Shown one piece after another: positions 17,878 through 26,571 of a stretch of DNA of 64,000 nucleotides (its first letter is position 1; each line of letters opens with the position of its first letter). Below the pieces are notes generated by a model. It saw nothing but the letters and a program-made list of their open reading frames with translations, made no database searches and had not been told where the DNA came from. The position numbers were made by a program, and so were the translations under genes. The stretch is from Sandaracinomonas limnophila (GTDB lineage: Bacteria; Bacteroidota; Bacteroidia; Cytophagales; Spirosomataceae): positions 186,001-250,000 of the forward strand of contig NZ_SACY01000002.1 of NCBI RefSeq assembly GCF_004005965.1, read 5' to 3'.

Positions 17878-20067
17878 CTAAGGCTTTTTAACTCCCTTAT
17901 TAAACTGAAAAACGTTTTCTTGTTTACTGGTCTGCAAGAATTTGACACTTTTCAAAAGTAAATTTTCGGCAAACTGAATATGATAAGCTTGATCCGCAGA
18001 AAGTTGTGAATCTACAAGTTGAATATTTTTAATTGTCATTTCAGGTAAACCCCTTACCATTAATCCTGTTTTAGCATTTTGCGCTACCACATTCTCCATG
18101 AAAATATTTTGGAATTGCGGTGTACCATCTGTAACTGGTTCCGATTTAATTTGTGGGGTTTCTGATCCGTTTCCGAAAGTAGCCACCGGGTCCTTACCCT
18201 GGTAATACATATCCAAAATAATTGCCTCACCAGCAATATTATTCATGGAAATATCCTTTATATAAACTTTCTCCACAATGCCACCTCTCCCACGTGCAGT
18301 CTTGAAGCGCAATCCAACATCAGTTCCTAAAAACTGACAATTTTGAGCAAATATGTCGTGTACTCCACCAGACATTTCGGACCCTATTACAATGCCTCCA
18401 TGTCCATGAAAAACAGTTGAATTACTGATATTCACGAAAGCAGTAGGTCTTCCTCTTTTTCTTCCTTGCTCATCTTTACCCGACTTCAAACAAATGCCAT
18501 CATCACCTACATCTATTTTGCAATTATTTACATTCACATATTCACAAGATTCAATATCCAAACCGTCTGAATTTTGTGCATACCAAGGATTTTTAACCAC
18601 TAAACCTTGCAAAGTAACATGTGTACAAAGCAATGGATGTACGGTCCAAGCTGGACTATTTTGAATAGTAAAATCTTCCAATAAAACCTCATCACATTCA
18701 ATTAAAGACAATAAATTAGGGCGAAGAAACTCCTTAATTTGGGCTGTATTAGCAAGAGTGTATCCAGCATCAGTTCTACCTGCATTCGGGTCAGCTGCTC
18801 CTTTTAAGGCTGCTGCGGTGGGATACCAAGTGTCTTTTTTCTCATTCAAAACTCCATTTTGAATCAATTTTTCCCATTCGCCTACTGTTAACTTCTGCTT
18901 TTTTACAGGCCGCCAAGCCTCTCCTGCACCATCGATTATTCCTGTACCAGTAATAGCAATTTTTCGTAAATTTTTACCAGATATAGGCGATTTCACCCGT
19001 ATTGCCTCCACTCCTTCCCAAAAGGTTTTCACCAAAGGGTAGTCGAAAGATTGTTCTGAAAATTGCAACAATGCTCCTGCTGCCAAATGCAAATTCACAT
19101 TAGATTTCAATTCGATGGGACCAGTTCTCCAAAATCCTTTGGCAATCAATACTGTTCCACCACCTTGATTAGAGCACTCGTTGATAGCCTGTTGAATTGC
19201 AACTGCATTATTAAAACTCAAATCATTTTTGGCACCGAATTTTTGAATATCAAAAGTATCTAACTTAAATACTGGCTTTGAAACTACCGGGATTTCATAT
19301 TGGTATTTAGCATTAAAATCAGATTTTTTCAAAAAGCTCTTCAAATGTTCCGTAGATTCCTCAATGGCTTGAGCGACCAAATTGGCCATTACTGAGGCCC
19401 CATAATAGGTGAAATGCGTGTCATCCGCTACCCCTTTTTTATACTTTTTGTAGGCAGTATTTGTTGGCAAATGCAAAAAGATTTTTTCAGAGGCTACAGG
19501 ACCAAGTTTTTCAATTAAAGCTCTTGATTTAGCTTCCATATCAATAAATATTGCCTTTTCTTTGAAAGCAACCTCCTTTGCCACCTTTGGATAATCTCCA
19601 TGTTGATCTACAAAATGTCCGGTTGAATCGAATTTTCTCCGCTGAATGGATGATAAAATCACGGGAATACCTCCCTTTGAACGAGTTTCTTGAATGTACC
19701 GGGTTAAATTTTTTCTATAATCTGTCTGAGCAGCTGCATATCTACTCGTATCAGAAAGTTTAGCATCATTGTGTCCGAATTGAATAAACACATAATCACC
19801 CGGTTTAATTTGATCAAAAACCTTTGCCCATCTGCCTTCTGTTCTAAAACTTTTTGTACTTCTACCATTATAGGCATGATTTTGCACTTCTACGGCCTCA
19901 TTGAAAAGTCCTGCAAATGGAATTCCCCAACCAGTTTCCGGATAATCCGCTGGCAATTTATTTGCCATTGTAGAATCTCCAACTAAAAAAACACGCAATG
20001 GTTCATTGGGCTTGAAAGCAAAAACAAGTAAACTAAGCAACAGGAAAATAAAGAGTCTATTCTTCAT
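17878..20067 (-). CDS. Secreted acetylesterase-polygalacturonase fusion (CE12-GH28)
   Basis: Secreted two-domain pectin enzyme. After a signal peptide (MKNRLFIFLLLSLLVFAF) comes an SGNH-type domain resembling rhamnogalacturonan acetylesterases: block I VFLVGDSTMAN, block III FIQFGHNDAK, block V DDTHFTYYGA with catalytic Asp/His. The C-terminal ~450 residues are a right-handed beta-helix of family GH28: FGAKNDLSFNNAVAIQQAI, NSDGLDIESC, VGDDGICLKSG, GHGGIVIGSE and RFKTARGRGG correspond to the four polygalacturonase motifs. It would deacetylate and cleave rhamnogalacturonan or homogalacturonan. Start at 20067 is chosen for the signal peptide; ATGs at 20076 and 20094 are in frame. A GH2 enzyme gene lies upstream on the same strand. 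Confidence 0.88.
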   Translation of the reverse strand: MKNRLFIFLLLSLLVFAFKPNEPLRVFLVGDSTMANKLPADYPETGWGIPFAGLFNEAVEVQNHAYNGRSTKSFRTEGRWAKVFDQIKPGDYVFIQFGHNDAKLSDTSRYAAAQTDYRKNLTRYIQETRSKGGIPVILSSIQRRKFDSTGHFVDQHGDYPKVAKEVAFKEKAIFIDMEAKSRALIEKLGPVASEKIFLHLPTNTAYKKYKKGVADDTHFTYYGASVMANLVAQAIEESTEHLKSFLKKSDFNAKYQYEIPVVSKPVFKLDTFDIQKFGAKNDLSFNNAVAIQQAINECSNQGGGTVLIAKGFWRTGPIELKSNVNLHLAAGALLQFSEQSFDYPLVKTFWEGVEAIRVKSPISGKNLRKIAITGTGIIDGAGEAWRPVKKQKLTVGEWEKLIQNGVLNEKKDTWYPTAAALKGAADPNAGRTDAGYTLANTAQIKEFLRPNLLSLIECDEVLLEDFTIQNSPAWTVHPLLCTHVTLQGLVVKNPWYAQNSDGLDIESCEYVNVNNCKIDVGDDGICLKSGKDEQGRKRGRPTAFVNISNSTVFHGHGGIVIGSEMSGGVHDIFAQNCQFLGTDVGLRFKTARGRGGIVEKVYIKDISMNNIAGEAIILDMYYQGKDPVATFGNGSETPQIKSEPVTDGTPQFQNIFMENVVAQNAKTGLMVRGLPEMTIKNIQLVDSQLSADQAYHIQFAENLLLKSVKFLQTSKQENVFQFNKGVKKP

Positions 20068-20113
20068 AAAATTCATTTTAGACAAAAGCAACATTTCGTT
20101 AAAAATTACTTAT

Positions 20114-20144
20114 AAAAAAAGGCTGTCTTCCAACAGCCTCTTTT
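20114..20144 (-). terminator. Terminator after the GH2 gene
   Basis: Stem GGCTGT/ACAGCC (20121-20126 with 20133-20138, extended by one pair) followed on the minus strand by seven T residues. It separates the GH2 gene from the downstream CE12-GH28 gene, so the two are probably not one simple operon. Confidence 0.85.
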
Positions 20145-22925
20145 CTATTTTGTTTTGATTAATAAACTCGGGTTAATCATAAACCGTCCCGATTTCGTTC
20201 CATAAAGGGCTAAACCGGTTGAAAAGGCCTCAGGAACCTCCAATTTGATTTTCATTTTGCCTGTATTAACTGCTTCCTGAATGGAAAGTGCAGGAATGTT
20301 TACCTGTACCCAATACCCATACGTGCCAGCCTCATTTAATTCATGATTTCTCGGCTGGTAATGCCAACTCAAAATTCCTTGATGATCAGCAGGATCATCC
20401 TCTAAATCCACAGTACCAGCTAATTGGGCATTTGCAAAAATTTGAACAATTCCTGGATTCTTGTAAGAGTCTGTTTGTGGATAGGAATTTGGATTTTTAC
20501 TAGGATCTGAGGTACCCTTACCTAACATATAATCTCCTTCCATTTTACCAGAATCTACACGATCTTTTCCTAAAAGTGGCTTAGGCGAAGCCTCCACAAA
20601 AAAGCTAACTTGTGCTATATCTCCTTCCTTAAGGTTGGAAGGCCAATTGAATTCATATTCATAAAATCCAAATCCCGCGCCATTTAATTTGTGACCATCT
20701 ACTGCCCTCCAATCTTTTTTACTCCATTTCAAAGCAGTTGGATTTTCTAGCGAGGCTTCAATAAGTTTTTGTTTAGGATCAGATGGTTGAATATTCCCAT
20801 TTTCAACAATGACATTCACAAAATTCTGGTGTAAAATTGCACCATTGTCGTCTTGTAAAATCAAATGAAGTGTATTGATCGAACGATCTTTTGGCAATTC
20901 AAGGGTTAGATCTTGAAGTTTTTGAACTGACCACGGTTTAAAATCAATTAAGCGATTATTTTCCCACCAAGTTTTCCTCTCCCCCCAAGCAGTTTGACCT
21001 TCAAAAATAACTTTCAAATGTAAATTTTGACCTAATTTTGATTGATCCGTTAAAGCAGACAAGGTTAAAGGAATAGTTAACTTTTCCCCTGCCTTTCCTG
21101 CAAAAGTAATTTCCTGGCCAGTAGAAATGTAAAAGTCAGCATGTAAATCTTTCAAGGACATCCCTTTTGCCAAAGCTCCCAAGCCCGTTTCCTTTTCGGT
21201 TCTATCAAATTTGTAATAGCCATTCCATTCATTAATCACGTCGTGGTGTTCTGTATATAACCATCCAGCCACTTTGATATTATTTCTGAATGCATTCATG
21301 GCCTTGTGGTAGTCGAAAGTATAATCTACATCTCCTGTACTATTTTTATACCCCCAAACATTCCCAAATTCAGAATTTATCATGGGTTGTTTGCCTTGCT
21401 TGTAGCCTTTTTCAAAATTCCAGGTACTGCCTTCAAATGTACTATCTGATTGTTTTTTCAGGAATTCATCCCATTCATAACCTGGCAAATAAGAGTGCCA
21501 AGAATGAATATCAGTTTCCGTATGTCCGAAACCGCAGCAAATTGAATTATCTTCTACCAAACGACTCATGTCCAAATCCTTGGTCAAATGGTACATTTCT
21601 GTAACCCACTTTTGGGTAGAAGGCAAATATTTTGATTTTTTCTTCCCATTTTCTTCAACCTTGGTAGTTAAGCCCCACGTTTCATTAAATACAATCCAAG
21701 AAAAAATAGATGGGTGATTAAAATCTCTTTTTATCATTTCTCGCAATGTAAATTCAGCTTCCTTTCGCATCAATTCTCCTGGTTCTCCCCAAGAATTTGG
21801 CAAATCTGCCATAACTAAAAGGCCTAATTTATCAGCCCAATACAACTTTCTTGGAATTTCGGCCTTAATGTGCGTACGGATACCGTTCAAACCAATTTTT
21901 TTAGAACGAACGATTTCATCGTACATAAATTTGTCAGTTGGAAACGTATAAAACCCTTCAGGATGATAACTTTGATCCAAAGCTAATTTCAAATAAATGG
22001 GTTTATTATTTAAGAAAACGTATGCAATATCAGAATTTGGCAGAAAATCTGCTGTTATTTTTCGCATGCCAAAATAACCCGAAAACTGATCCATTTGCTC
22101 CGCATCCCCTAACTGAACCTGGTAATCGTACAAATAAGGATCTTCCAAAGTCCACAATCGTGGTTTTGGAATTGCGATTGAAAAATTAATTTCCTTTGAA
22201 CCAGCAGGTACTTCTTTTTGAAAAGTAATTCCTTCCTTCGTCTGAATATGAGTTTTGAGCGTTAAAGCCTTTGAAGTTGCTTGGGGAAAAATAGCCTTCA
22301 CCTGAATTAAATTCTTATCAATATCCGGAGAAATTTCAAAAGCCTCCACGTAATCCACCCCACGCGATTCTAAATAAATTGTTTGCCACAATCCACGAGC
22401 ATTTCCATAACCTTGCTTTCCATACAAGGTAAAATCGCGACGCTTATCATCCACGCGAATCACCAATGACTGTTCTTTGTCATACTGCAAATATGGGGTT
22501 AAATCAAACGAAAAAGGGGTATAACCACCTTGGTGAGAGCCTAATAATTTGCCATCCAAATATACATGCGTTTCCCAATCAGAAGCACCAATAACTACAA
22601 AAGTTCTTTTTTGCGACCAAGCCTTTGGCACCTTGATTTTTTTATGATACCAACCAATGTCAGCCAAATCTTTTTGACCCGACAAAACCGAAGCCCAAGA
22701 AAAAGGCACATTGATAATTCCTTTTTGAATATTCGCTGGATTTGCAAACCATTTTTGCTTTTGACCTATATCTAAGGAATCAAAGGCAAAATCCCATTGG
22801 CCATTTAAATTTTTCCAATTCTCTCGATAAAAATCCGGACGTGGATGTTCCGGCAAGGGCATTTGCGCCTGCAAGAAATAACTTGTAAACAATAAACTGA
22901 ATAAATAGGTCTTAAAATTTTTCAT
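20145..22925 (-). CDS. Secreted glycoside hydrolase family 2 enzyme
   Basis: Exo-acting beta-glycosidase of family GH2 (beta-galactosidase or beta-glucuronidase type). A signal peptide (MKNFKTYLFSLLFTSYFLQA) precedes a jelly-roll domain (RPDFYRENWKNLNGQWDFAFD; ASDWETHVYLDGKLLGSHQGGYTPF), an Ig-like domain, and a TIM barrel. The barrel has the acid/base Glu in SWIVFNETWGL and the nucleophile Glu in PMINSEFGNVWGY. Some 300 C-terminal residues form extra beta domains. The start at 22925 gives the signal peptide directly; an ATG nine codons upstream is also in frame. With the neighbouring CE12-GH28 gene it suggests pectin side-chain hydrolysis. No SusC/SusD pair is adjacent. The exact sugar cannot be told. 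Confidence 0.9.
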   Translation of the reverse strand: MKNFKTYLFSLLFTSYFLQAQMPLPEHPRPDFYRENWKNLNGQWDFAFDSLDIGQKQKWFANPANIQKGIINVPFSWASVLSGQKDLADIGWYHKKIKVPKAWSQKRTFVVIGASDWETHVYLDGKLLGSHQGGYTPFSFDLTPYLQYDKEQSLVIRVDDKRRDFTLYGKQGYGNARGLWQTIYLESRGVDYVEAFEISPDIDKNLIQVKAIFPQATSKALTLKTHIQTKEGITFQKEVPAGSKEINFSIAIPKPRLWTLEDPYLYDYQVQLGDAEQMDQFSGYFGMRKITADFLPNSDIAYVFLNNKPIYLKLALDQSYHPEGFYTFPTDKFMYDEIVRSKKIGLNGIRTHIKAEIPRKLYWADKLGLLVMADLPNSWGEPGELMRKEAEFTLREMIKRDFNHPSIFSWIVFNETWGLTTKVEENGKKKSKYLPSTQKWVTEMYHLTKDLDMSRLVEDNSICCGFGHTETDIHSWHSYLPGYEWDEFLKKQSDSTFEGSTWNFEKGYKQGKQPMINSEFGNVWGYKNSTGDVDYTFDYHKAMNAFRNNIKVAGWLYTEHHDVINEWNGYYKFDRTEKETGLGALAKGMSLKDLHADFYISTGQEITFAGKAGEKLTIPLTLSALTDQSKLGQNLHLKVIFEGQTAWGERKTWWENNRLIDFKPWSVQKLQDLTLELPKDRSINTLHLILQDDNGAILHQNFVNVIVENGNIQPSDPKQKLIEASLENPTALKWSKKDWRAVDGHKLNGAGFGFYEYEFNWPSNLKEGDIAQVSFFVEASPKPLLGKDRVDSGKMEGDYMLGKGTSDPSKNPNSYPQTDSYKNPGIVQIFANAQLAGTVDLEDDPADHQGILSWHYQPRNHELNEAGTYGYWVQVNIPALSIQEAVNTGKMKIKLEVPEAFSTGLALYGTKSGRFMINPSLLIKTK

Positions 22926-22989
22926 AGAAAATAATTGAGTGCAATTCAACAAAAATCGGTAAAATATCTGAATCTTTTTAATTTAATTT

Positions 22990-22997
22990 TAAATTTG
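22990..22997 (+). promoter_or_regulatory. Promoter -7 element of gpsA, almost touching the start codon
   Basis: TAAATTTG matches TAnnTTTG, and only four bases separate it from the gpsA ATG at 23002. Transcription would begin at or within a base or two of the start codon, so the mRNA would be leaderless or nearly so. Confidence 0.5.
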
Positions 22998-23001
22998 TTA
23001 T

Positions 23002-24027
23002 ATGGTAAAATTCGAGGAATTAAAAAAGAAAATACCCACTCAAATTACGGTTTTAGGTGGTGGAAGTTGGGCAACGGCATTGGTTAAAATTTTATGTGAA
23101 AATAATGTTAAAATCAAATGGTGGATACGTAGAAAATCCGATGTTGATTTTATACGAAAATACAATCACAATCCAAGTTATCTGACCGACGTTGTCATTA
23201 ATCCTCGAAAAGTAAAAACTTATCACAAAATGTCGGATGCCTTAAATGGTACAGAATATATTATTTTAGCCATCCCTGCTGCATTTATTCCAAGTACTTT
23301 AAAAGATTTACATGCCAAACATTTTGAAGGCAAAAAAATTGTCTCAGCCATCAAAGGTATGATTCCGGATGAAAATATATTGGTAACAGATTGGATGGAA
23401 AAGGCTTTCAACTTACCTCTTGGAAATTCTTGTGTGATTGCAGGTCCCTGCCATGCAGAAGAAATTGCATTAGAAAAACAATCGTATTTAACGATTGCAT
23501 CTCCAAAAGTTGAAACAGCTCAATCCTTTGCCAATTTACTAAACAGTCGATTTTTACAAGCGCATGCCATTGGCGATTTATATGGAGTAGAATATTGTGC
23601 AGTAATCAAAAATATAATTGCAATAGCCTGTGGAATTACCAGAGGACTTGGATTTGGGGACAATTTTCAAGCTGTTTTGGTTTCGAATGCCATGCAAGAA
23701 ATCAAAGTGTTTTTAGACAAGGTTTATCCTGCAACGGAAAGAGATCTAAATAGCTCAGGGTATCTTGGTGACCTACTAGTAACCGCCTATTCTCAATTTT
23801 CTAGAAATAGAACATTCGGAAATATGTTAGGTAAAGGGTATTCTGTAAAATCTGCACAAATGGAAATGAATATGATTGCAGAAGGTTATTATGCGGTAAA
23901 AAGTATTTACCTAATCTCCAAATCACATGATTTAAATCTGCCAATCATAGATGCTGTTTACAACATCGTTTACGGCAAGGCAAATCCGAAGGAAGAAATG
24001 GGGCGATTGAAGGGACACTTAAAATAA
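23002..24027 (+). CDS. gpsA: Glycerol-3-phosphate dehydrogenase [NAD(P)+]
   Basis: Reduces dihydroxyacetone phosphate to sn-glycerol 3-phosphate for phospholipid synthesis. The 341 residues show the Rossmann motif TVLGGGSWATALVKIL, the IPAAFIPSTL segment, AIKGM, VIAGPCHAEEIA, the catalytic Lys in YCAVIKNIIAIACGI, and the C-terminal helix segment DLLVTAYSQFSRNRTFG. It is divergent from the GH2 gene with overlapping promoter space and convergent with the HIT gene, from which a heptad hairpin separates it. With GlpK it offers a second route to the same phosphate. Confidence 0.96.
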   Translation: MVKFEELKKKIPTQITVLGGGSWATALVKILCENNVKIKWWIRRKSDVDFIRKYNHNPSYLTDVVINPRKVKTYHKMSDALNGTEYIILAIPAAFIPSTLKDLHAKHFEGKKIVSAIKGMIPDENILVTDWMEKAFNLPLGNSCVIAGPCHAEEIALEKQSYLTIASPKVETAQSFANLLNSRFLQAHAIGDLYGVEYCAVIKNIIAIACGITRGLGFGDNFQAVLVSNAMQEIKVFLDKVYPATERDLNSSGYLGDLLVTAYSQFSRNRTFGNMLGKGYSVKSAQMEMNMIAEGYYAVKSIYLISKSHDLNLPIIDAVYNIVYGKANPKEEMGRLKGHLK

Positions 24028-24095
24028 TTGAAAGTTGAAAATTGAAAATTATTAACTTTTAACTCTCAACTTTCAACTTTCAATTCTCAACTCCT
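24028..24095. repeat. Inverted pair of heptad arrays, TTGAAAG type
   Basis: Left arm 24028-24048 has three units (TTGAAAG, TTGAAAA, TTGAAAA). Right arm 24054-24095 has six (AACTTTT, AACTCTC, AACTTTC, AACTTTC, AATTCTC, AACTCCT). The arms are complementary and can form a long hairpin between the convergent gpsA and HIT genes. The HIT stop codon (24087-24089) lies inside the right arm. Confidence 0.9.
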
Positions 24096-24476
24096 CCTAA
24101 TTTTCTCCGCTGTAATAGCCAATTCCTCTTGACTTGGTCTAAGCTTTGGATTGCTGAAATTCATATCAGACATGACATTCATAGGTACTAAATGTATGTG
24201 AGCATGAGGAACTTCAAGTCCGATAACGGTTACACCTAATCTCTTACAAGGAATTGCTTTTTTGATGGCAGGGGCAACAGATTGAGCAAATTTCATCAAA
24301 TCGGCAAGAACATCTGGCTCTAAATCGAAAATATAATCCACTTCTTGTTTTGGAATTACCAATGTATGACCTTCTACTAAAGGCATCACATCTAAGAATG
24401 CCAAAAAACGATCGTCCTCCGCAATTTTATGACAAGGAATTTCTCCGTTTACGATTTTTGTAAAGATTGAGCTCAT
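24087..24476 (-). CDS. HIT-family nucleotide hydrolase
   Basis: Small histidine-triad protein of 129 residues. The triad HAHIHLVPM sits at about 92-100. The N-terminal IFTKIVNGEIPCHKIAEDDRFLAFLDVMPLVEGHTLVIPK is the typical Hint/HinT core. Such proteins hydrolyse nucleoside phosphoramidates or aminoacyl-adenylates in the cytoplasm. The gene begins one base downstream of the kup stop and is probably cotranscribed with it. Its last codon and stop are written by the heptad repeat array. Confidence 0.94.
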   Translation of the reverse strand: MSSIFTKIVNGEIPCHKIAEDDRFLAFLDVMPLVEGHTLVIPKQEVDYIFDLEPDVLADLMKFAQSVAPAIKKAIPCKRLGVTVIGLEVPHAHIHLVPMNVMSDMNFSNPKLRPSQEELAITAEKIRRS

Positions 24477-24477
24477 A

Positions 24478-26439
24478 TTATTCGATACGCTTTAGGTTAC
24501 ATTTTGAGACTGGACGGATAATTAAAGGTACTTTTTCTACCTTAACAGCATCACTATCTAATCCAAACCACTTATCTTCTGAATTTGTAAACTGTTTCAT
24601 AAAGAAGTAAGCCTTCATAATCAATCGATCAAAAAGAGGCATTTCATTATCATACGATAAGAATTTCTCCAAAACTACAAATCTAAAATCACCAATAACA
24701 TTTTGTTCGTTCAAAGATTTATACTGGGAAGTAATATCTACTTCTCCCCTTGCCACCATGTCCTCTACAACTTTTCGGAAGTACAAATTAATTCTTTGTT
24801 CAACTCTAAAACCTAATTTGAAGTTAATTTTAATGATATCATCTGGCTCAATAACCGTCACTTTGTAATCCATTGTATACGGATCATCCATGGTATCCAC
24901 ATGAACGAACCAATAAATATCTGCACGCTTGGGTCTTCTTTGGAAAATAGAATAAATGATTTTAGATTCGATATCTCCCATTTTCCCGGCATTCGACATA
25001 AATACTAGGTGCGATGCATATTTGGGTATCGTTTCATCCTTGCTCAATTCCTTCAAAGGTTCTACGTAATCAGATAATTTTTCATATTCGGTCAAAACTT
25101 TTTTAATTCTAGTTGCACGGAACCAAACATACATAACGAAAATAATTATGCCCGCAATAAAAAGCGACACATAACCCCCATGCCAGAATTTCTGTAAGTT
25201 GGCAACCAAAAATGAACCCTCCAAAGCCACATAAACAATGAAGAAAATCAAAATTAACCAATGGTCAATTTTCTTAATATGTAAATAATAAGCCATTAAA
25301 GTGGTTGTCATTAACATGGTCAAGGTAATAGCTAAACCATAGGCGGCTTCCATGTTAGACGATTCCTTAAAATACATCACTACACCCATACAACCCATCC
25401 ACAAGAAAATATTAACCGAAGGCACATACAATTGACCCTTCTGATTTGATGGATAAACTAAGCGAACTTTTGGCCAAAAATTCAAGCGAATAGCCTCAGA
25501 AATTAAGGTAAATGAACCCGAAATTAAAGCTTGGGAGGCAATGATTGCCGCGGCGGTTGCTACCATAATTCCCGAAAACAAGAATTCGCGCGGAATGATT
25601 TCAAAAATCGGTTTTCTACCAGCCAACAACATTCCTTCGTGGTGTATCAACCAAGCACCTTGTCCAAAATATTGTAAAATCAGCATTATTTTTACAAAAA
25701 CCCATGAAATTCTGATGTTTTCTTTTCCACAATGACCTAAATCAGAATACAAGGCCTCGGCTCCTGTTGTACAAAGAAAAACGGCACCTAAGGTCCAAAA
25801 TCCTGCACTTCCTGCCTGATGTGTGGTCAATAAATTAAAGGCATAGACTGGAGAAATTGCTCTTAAAATACTCCAATCGTTGTTAATCCAAAGAATACCA
25901 GTTAAACCCAACATACCAAACCAAATGGTCATAACGGGTCCAAAGAAACGACCAACTATTTTTGTTCCAAAAATTTGAATGATAAATAAAACAGTCAGAA
26001 TAATCATTACGATGGGTACAGTATCGGTCACCATCGGATTTCCATTTTTCAGTTTAAGCATTTTTAAACCTTCTATAGCGGATGCTACGGAAATAGGAGG
26101 AGTTATGATTCCATCTGCCAAAAGAGTGGCACCACCAATGATAGCTGGTAGCGTTAACCATTTTGCATGTCGGCGTACCAACGCAAAAAGGGCAAAAATT
26201 CCTCCCTCACCTCTATTATCAGCTCTTAATATGAGGATTACGTACTTTAAGGTGGTTTGTAGGGTCAATGTCCAAAAGATACATGACAATCCACCTAACA
26301 CTGTTTCTTGTGAAATGGGAGCATTACCAATGATCGCCTGCATAACGTAAAGTGGGGAGGTACCAATATCACCGTAAATGATACCTAAGGCAATTAAAAC
26401 TCCCGCAGCAGAGGCGTGGCTTTTATGTTTATGGTCCAT
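24478..26439 (-). CDS. kup: Kup potassium uptake transporter
   Basis: Constitutive potassium:proton symporter of the KUP/HAK/KT family, 653 residues: about 12 transmembrane helices in the first ~440 residues and a cytoplasmic C-terminal domain. The family start LGIIYGDIGTSPLYVMQAI is visible, then NRGEGGIFALFAL, LLADGIITPPISVASAIEGL, and ALYSDLGHCGKENIRISW. The usual trailing region (LVFMSNAGKMGDIESKIIYSI, VEQRINLYFRKVVEDMV) is complete. The 132 bases upstream hold an inverted repeat at 26523-26546. Confidence 0.95.
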   Translation of the reverse strand: MDHKHKSHASAAGVLIALGIIYGDIGTSPLYVMQAIIGNAPISQETVLGGLSCIFWTLTLQTTLKYVILILRADNRGEGGIFALFALVRRHAKWLTLPAIIGGATLLADGIITPPISVASAIEGLKMLKLKNGNPMVTDTVPIVMIILTVLFIIQIFGTKIVGRFFGPVMTIWFGMLGLTGILWINNDWSILRAISPVYAFNLLTTHQAGSAGFWTLGAVFLCTTGAEALYSDLGHCGKENIRISWVFVKIMLILQYFGQGAWLIHHEGMLLAGRKPIFEIIPREFLFSGIMVATAAAIIASQALISGSFTLISEAIRLNFWPKVRLVYPSNQKGQLYVPSVNIFLWMGCMGVVMYFKESSNMEAAYGLAITLTMLMTTTLMAYYLHIKKIDHWLILIFFIVYVALEGSFLVANLQKFWHGGYVSLFIAGIIIFVMYVWFRATRIKKVLTEYEKLSDYVEPLKELSKDETIPKYASHLVFMSNAGKMGDIESKIIYSIFQRRPKRADIYWFVHVDTMDDPYTMDYKVTVIEPDDIIKINFKLGFRVEQRINLYFRKVVEDMVARGEVDITSQYKSLNEQNVIGDFRFVVLEKFLSYDNEMPLFDRLIMKAYFFMKQFTNSEDKWFGLDSDAVKVEKVPLIIRPVSKCNLKRIE

Positions 26440-26522
26440 TAGAAATTATGGGGTAAAAATATCTTCGATAGAGTATATGTTAAAAATGCAATTATTCAAA
26501 TAAATTGTACTATTTCAAAGCG

Positions 26523-26546
26523 TTTTCTTGAACAATTCCAAGAAAA
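26523..26546. promoter_or_regulatory. Inverted repeat upstream of kup
   Basis: TTTTCTTG and CAAGAAAA form 8-base arms around AACAATTC. It lies 84 bases before kup and 26 bases after the upstream lipoprotein gene. No T run follows on the minus strand, so an operator is as likely as a terminator. A CTTTG element just downstream on the minus strand could be the kup promoter. Confidence 0.35.
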
Positions 26547-26571
26547 GTGGACAAATATAGAGAATTTTTTA

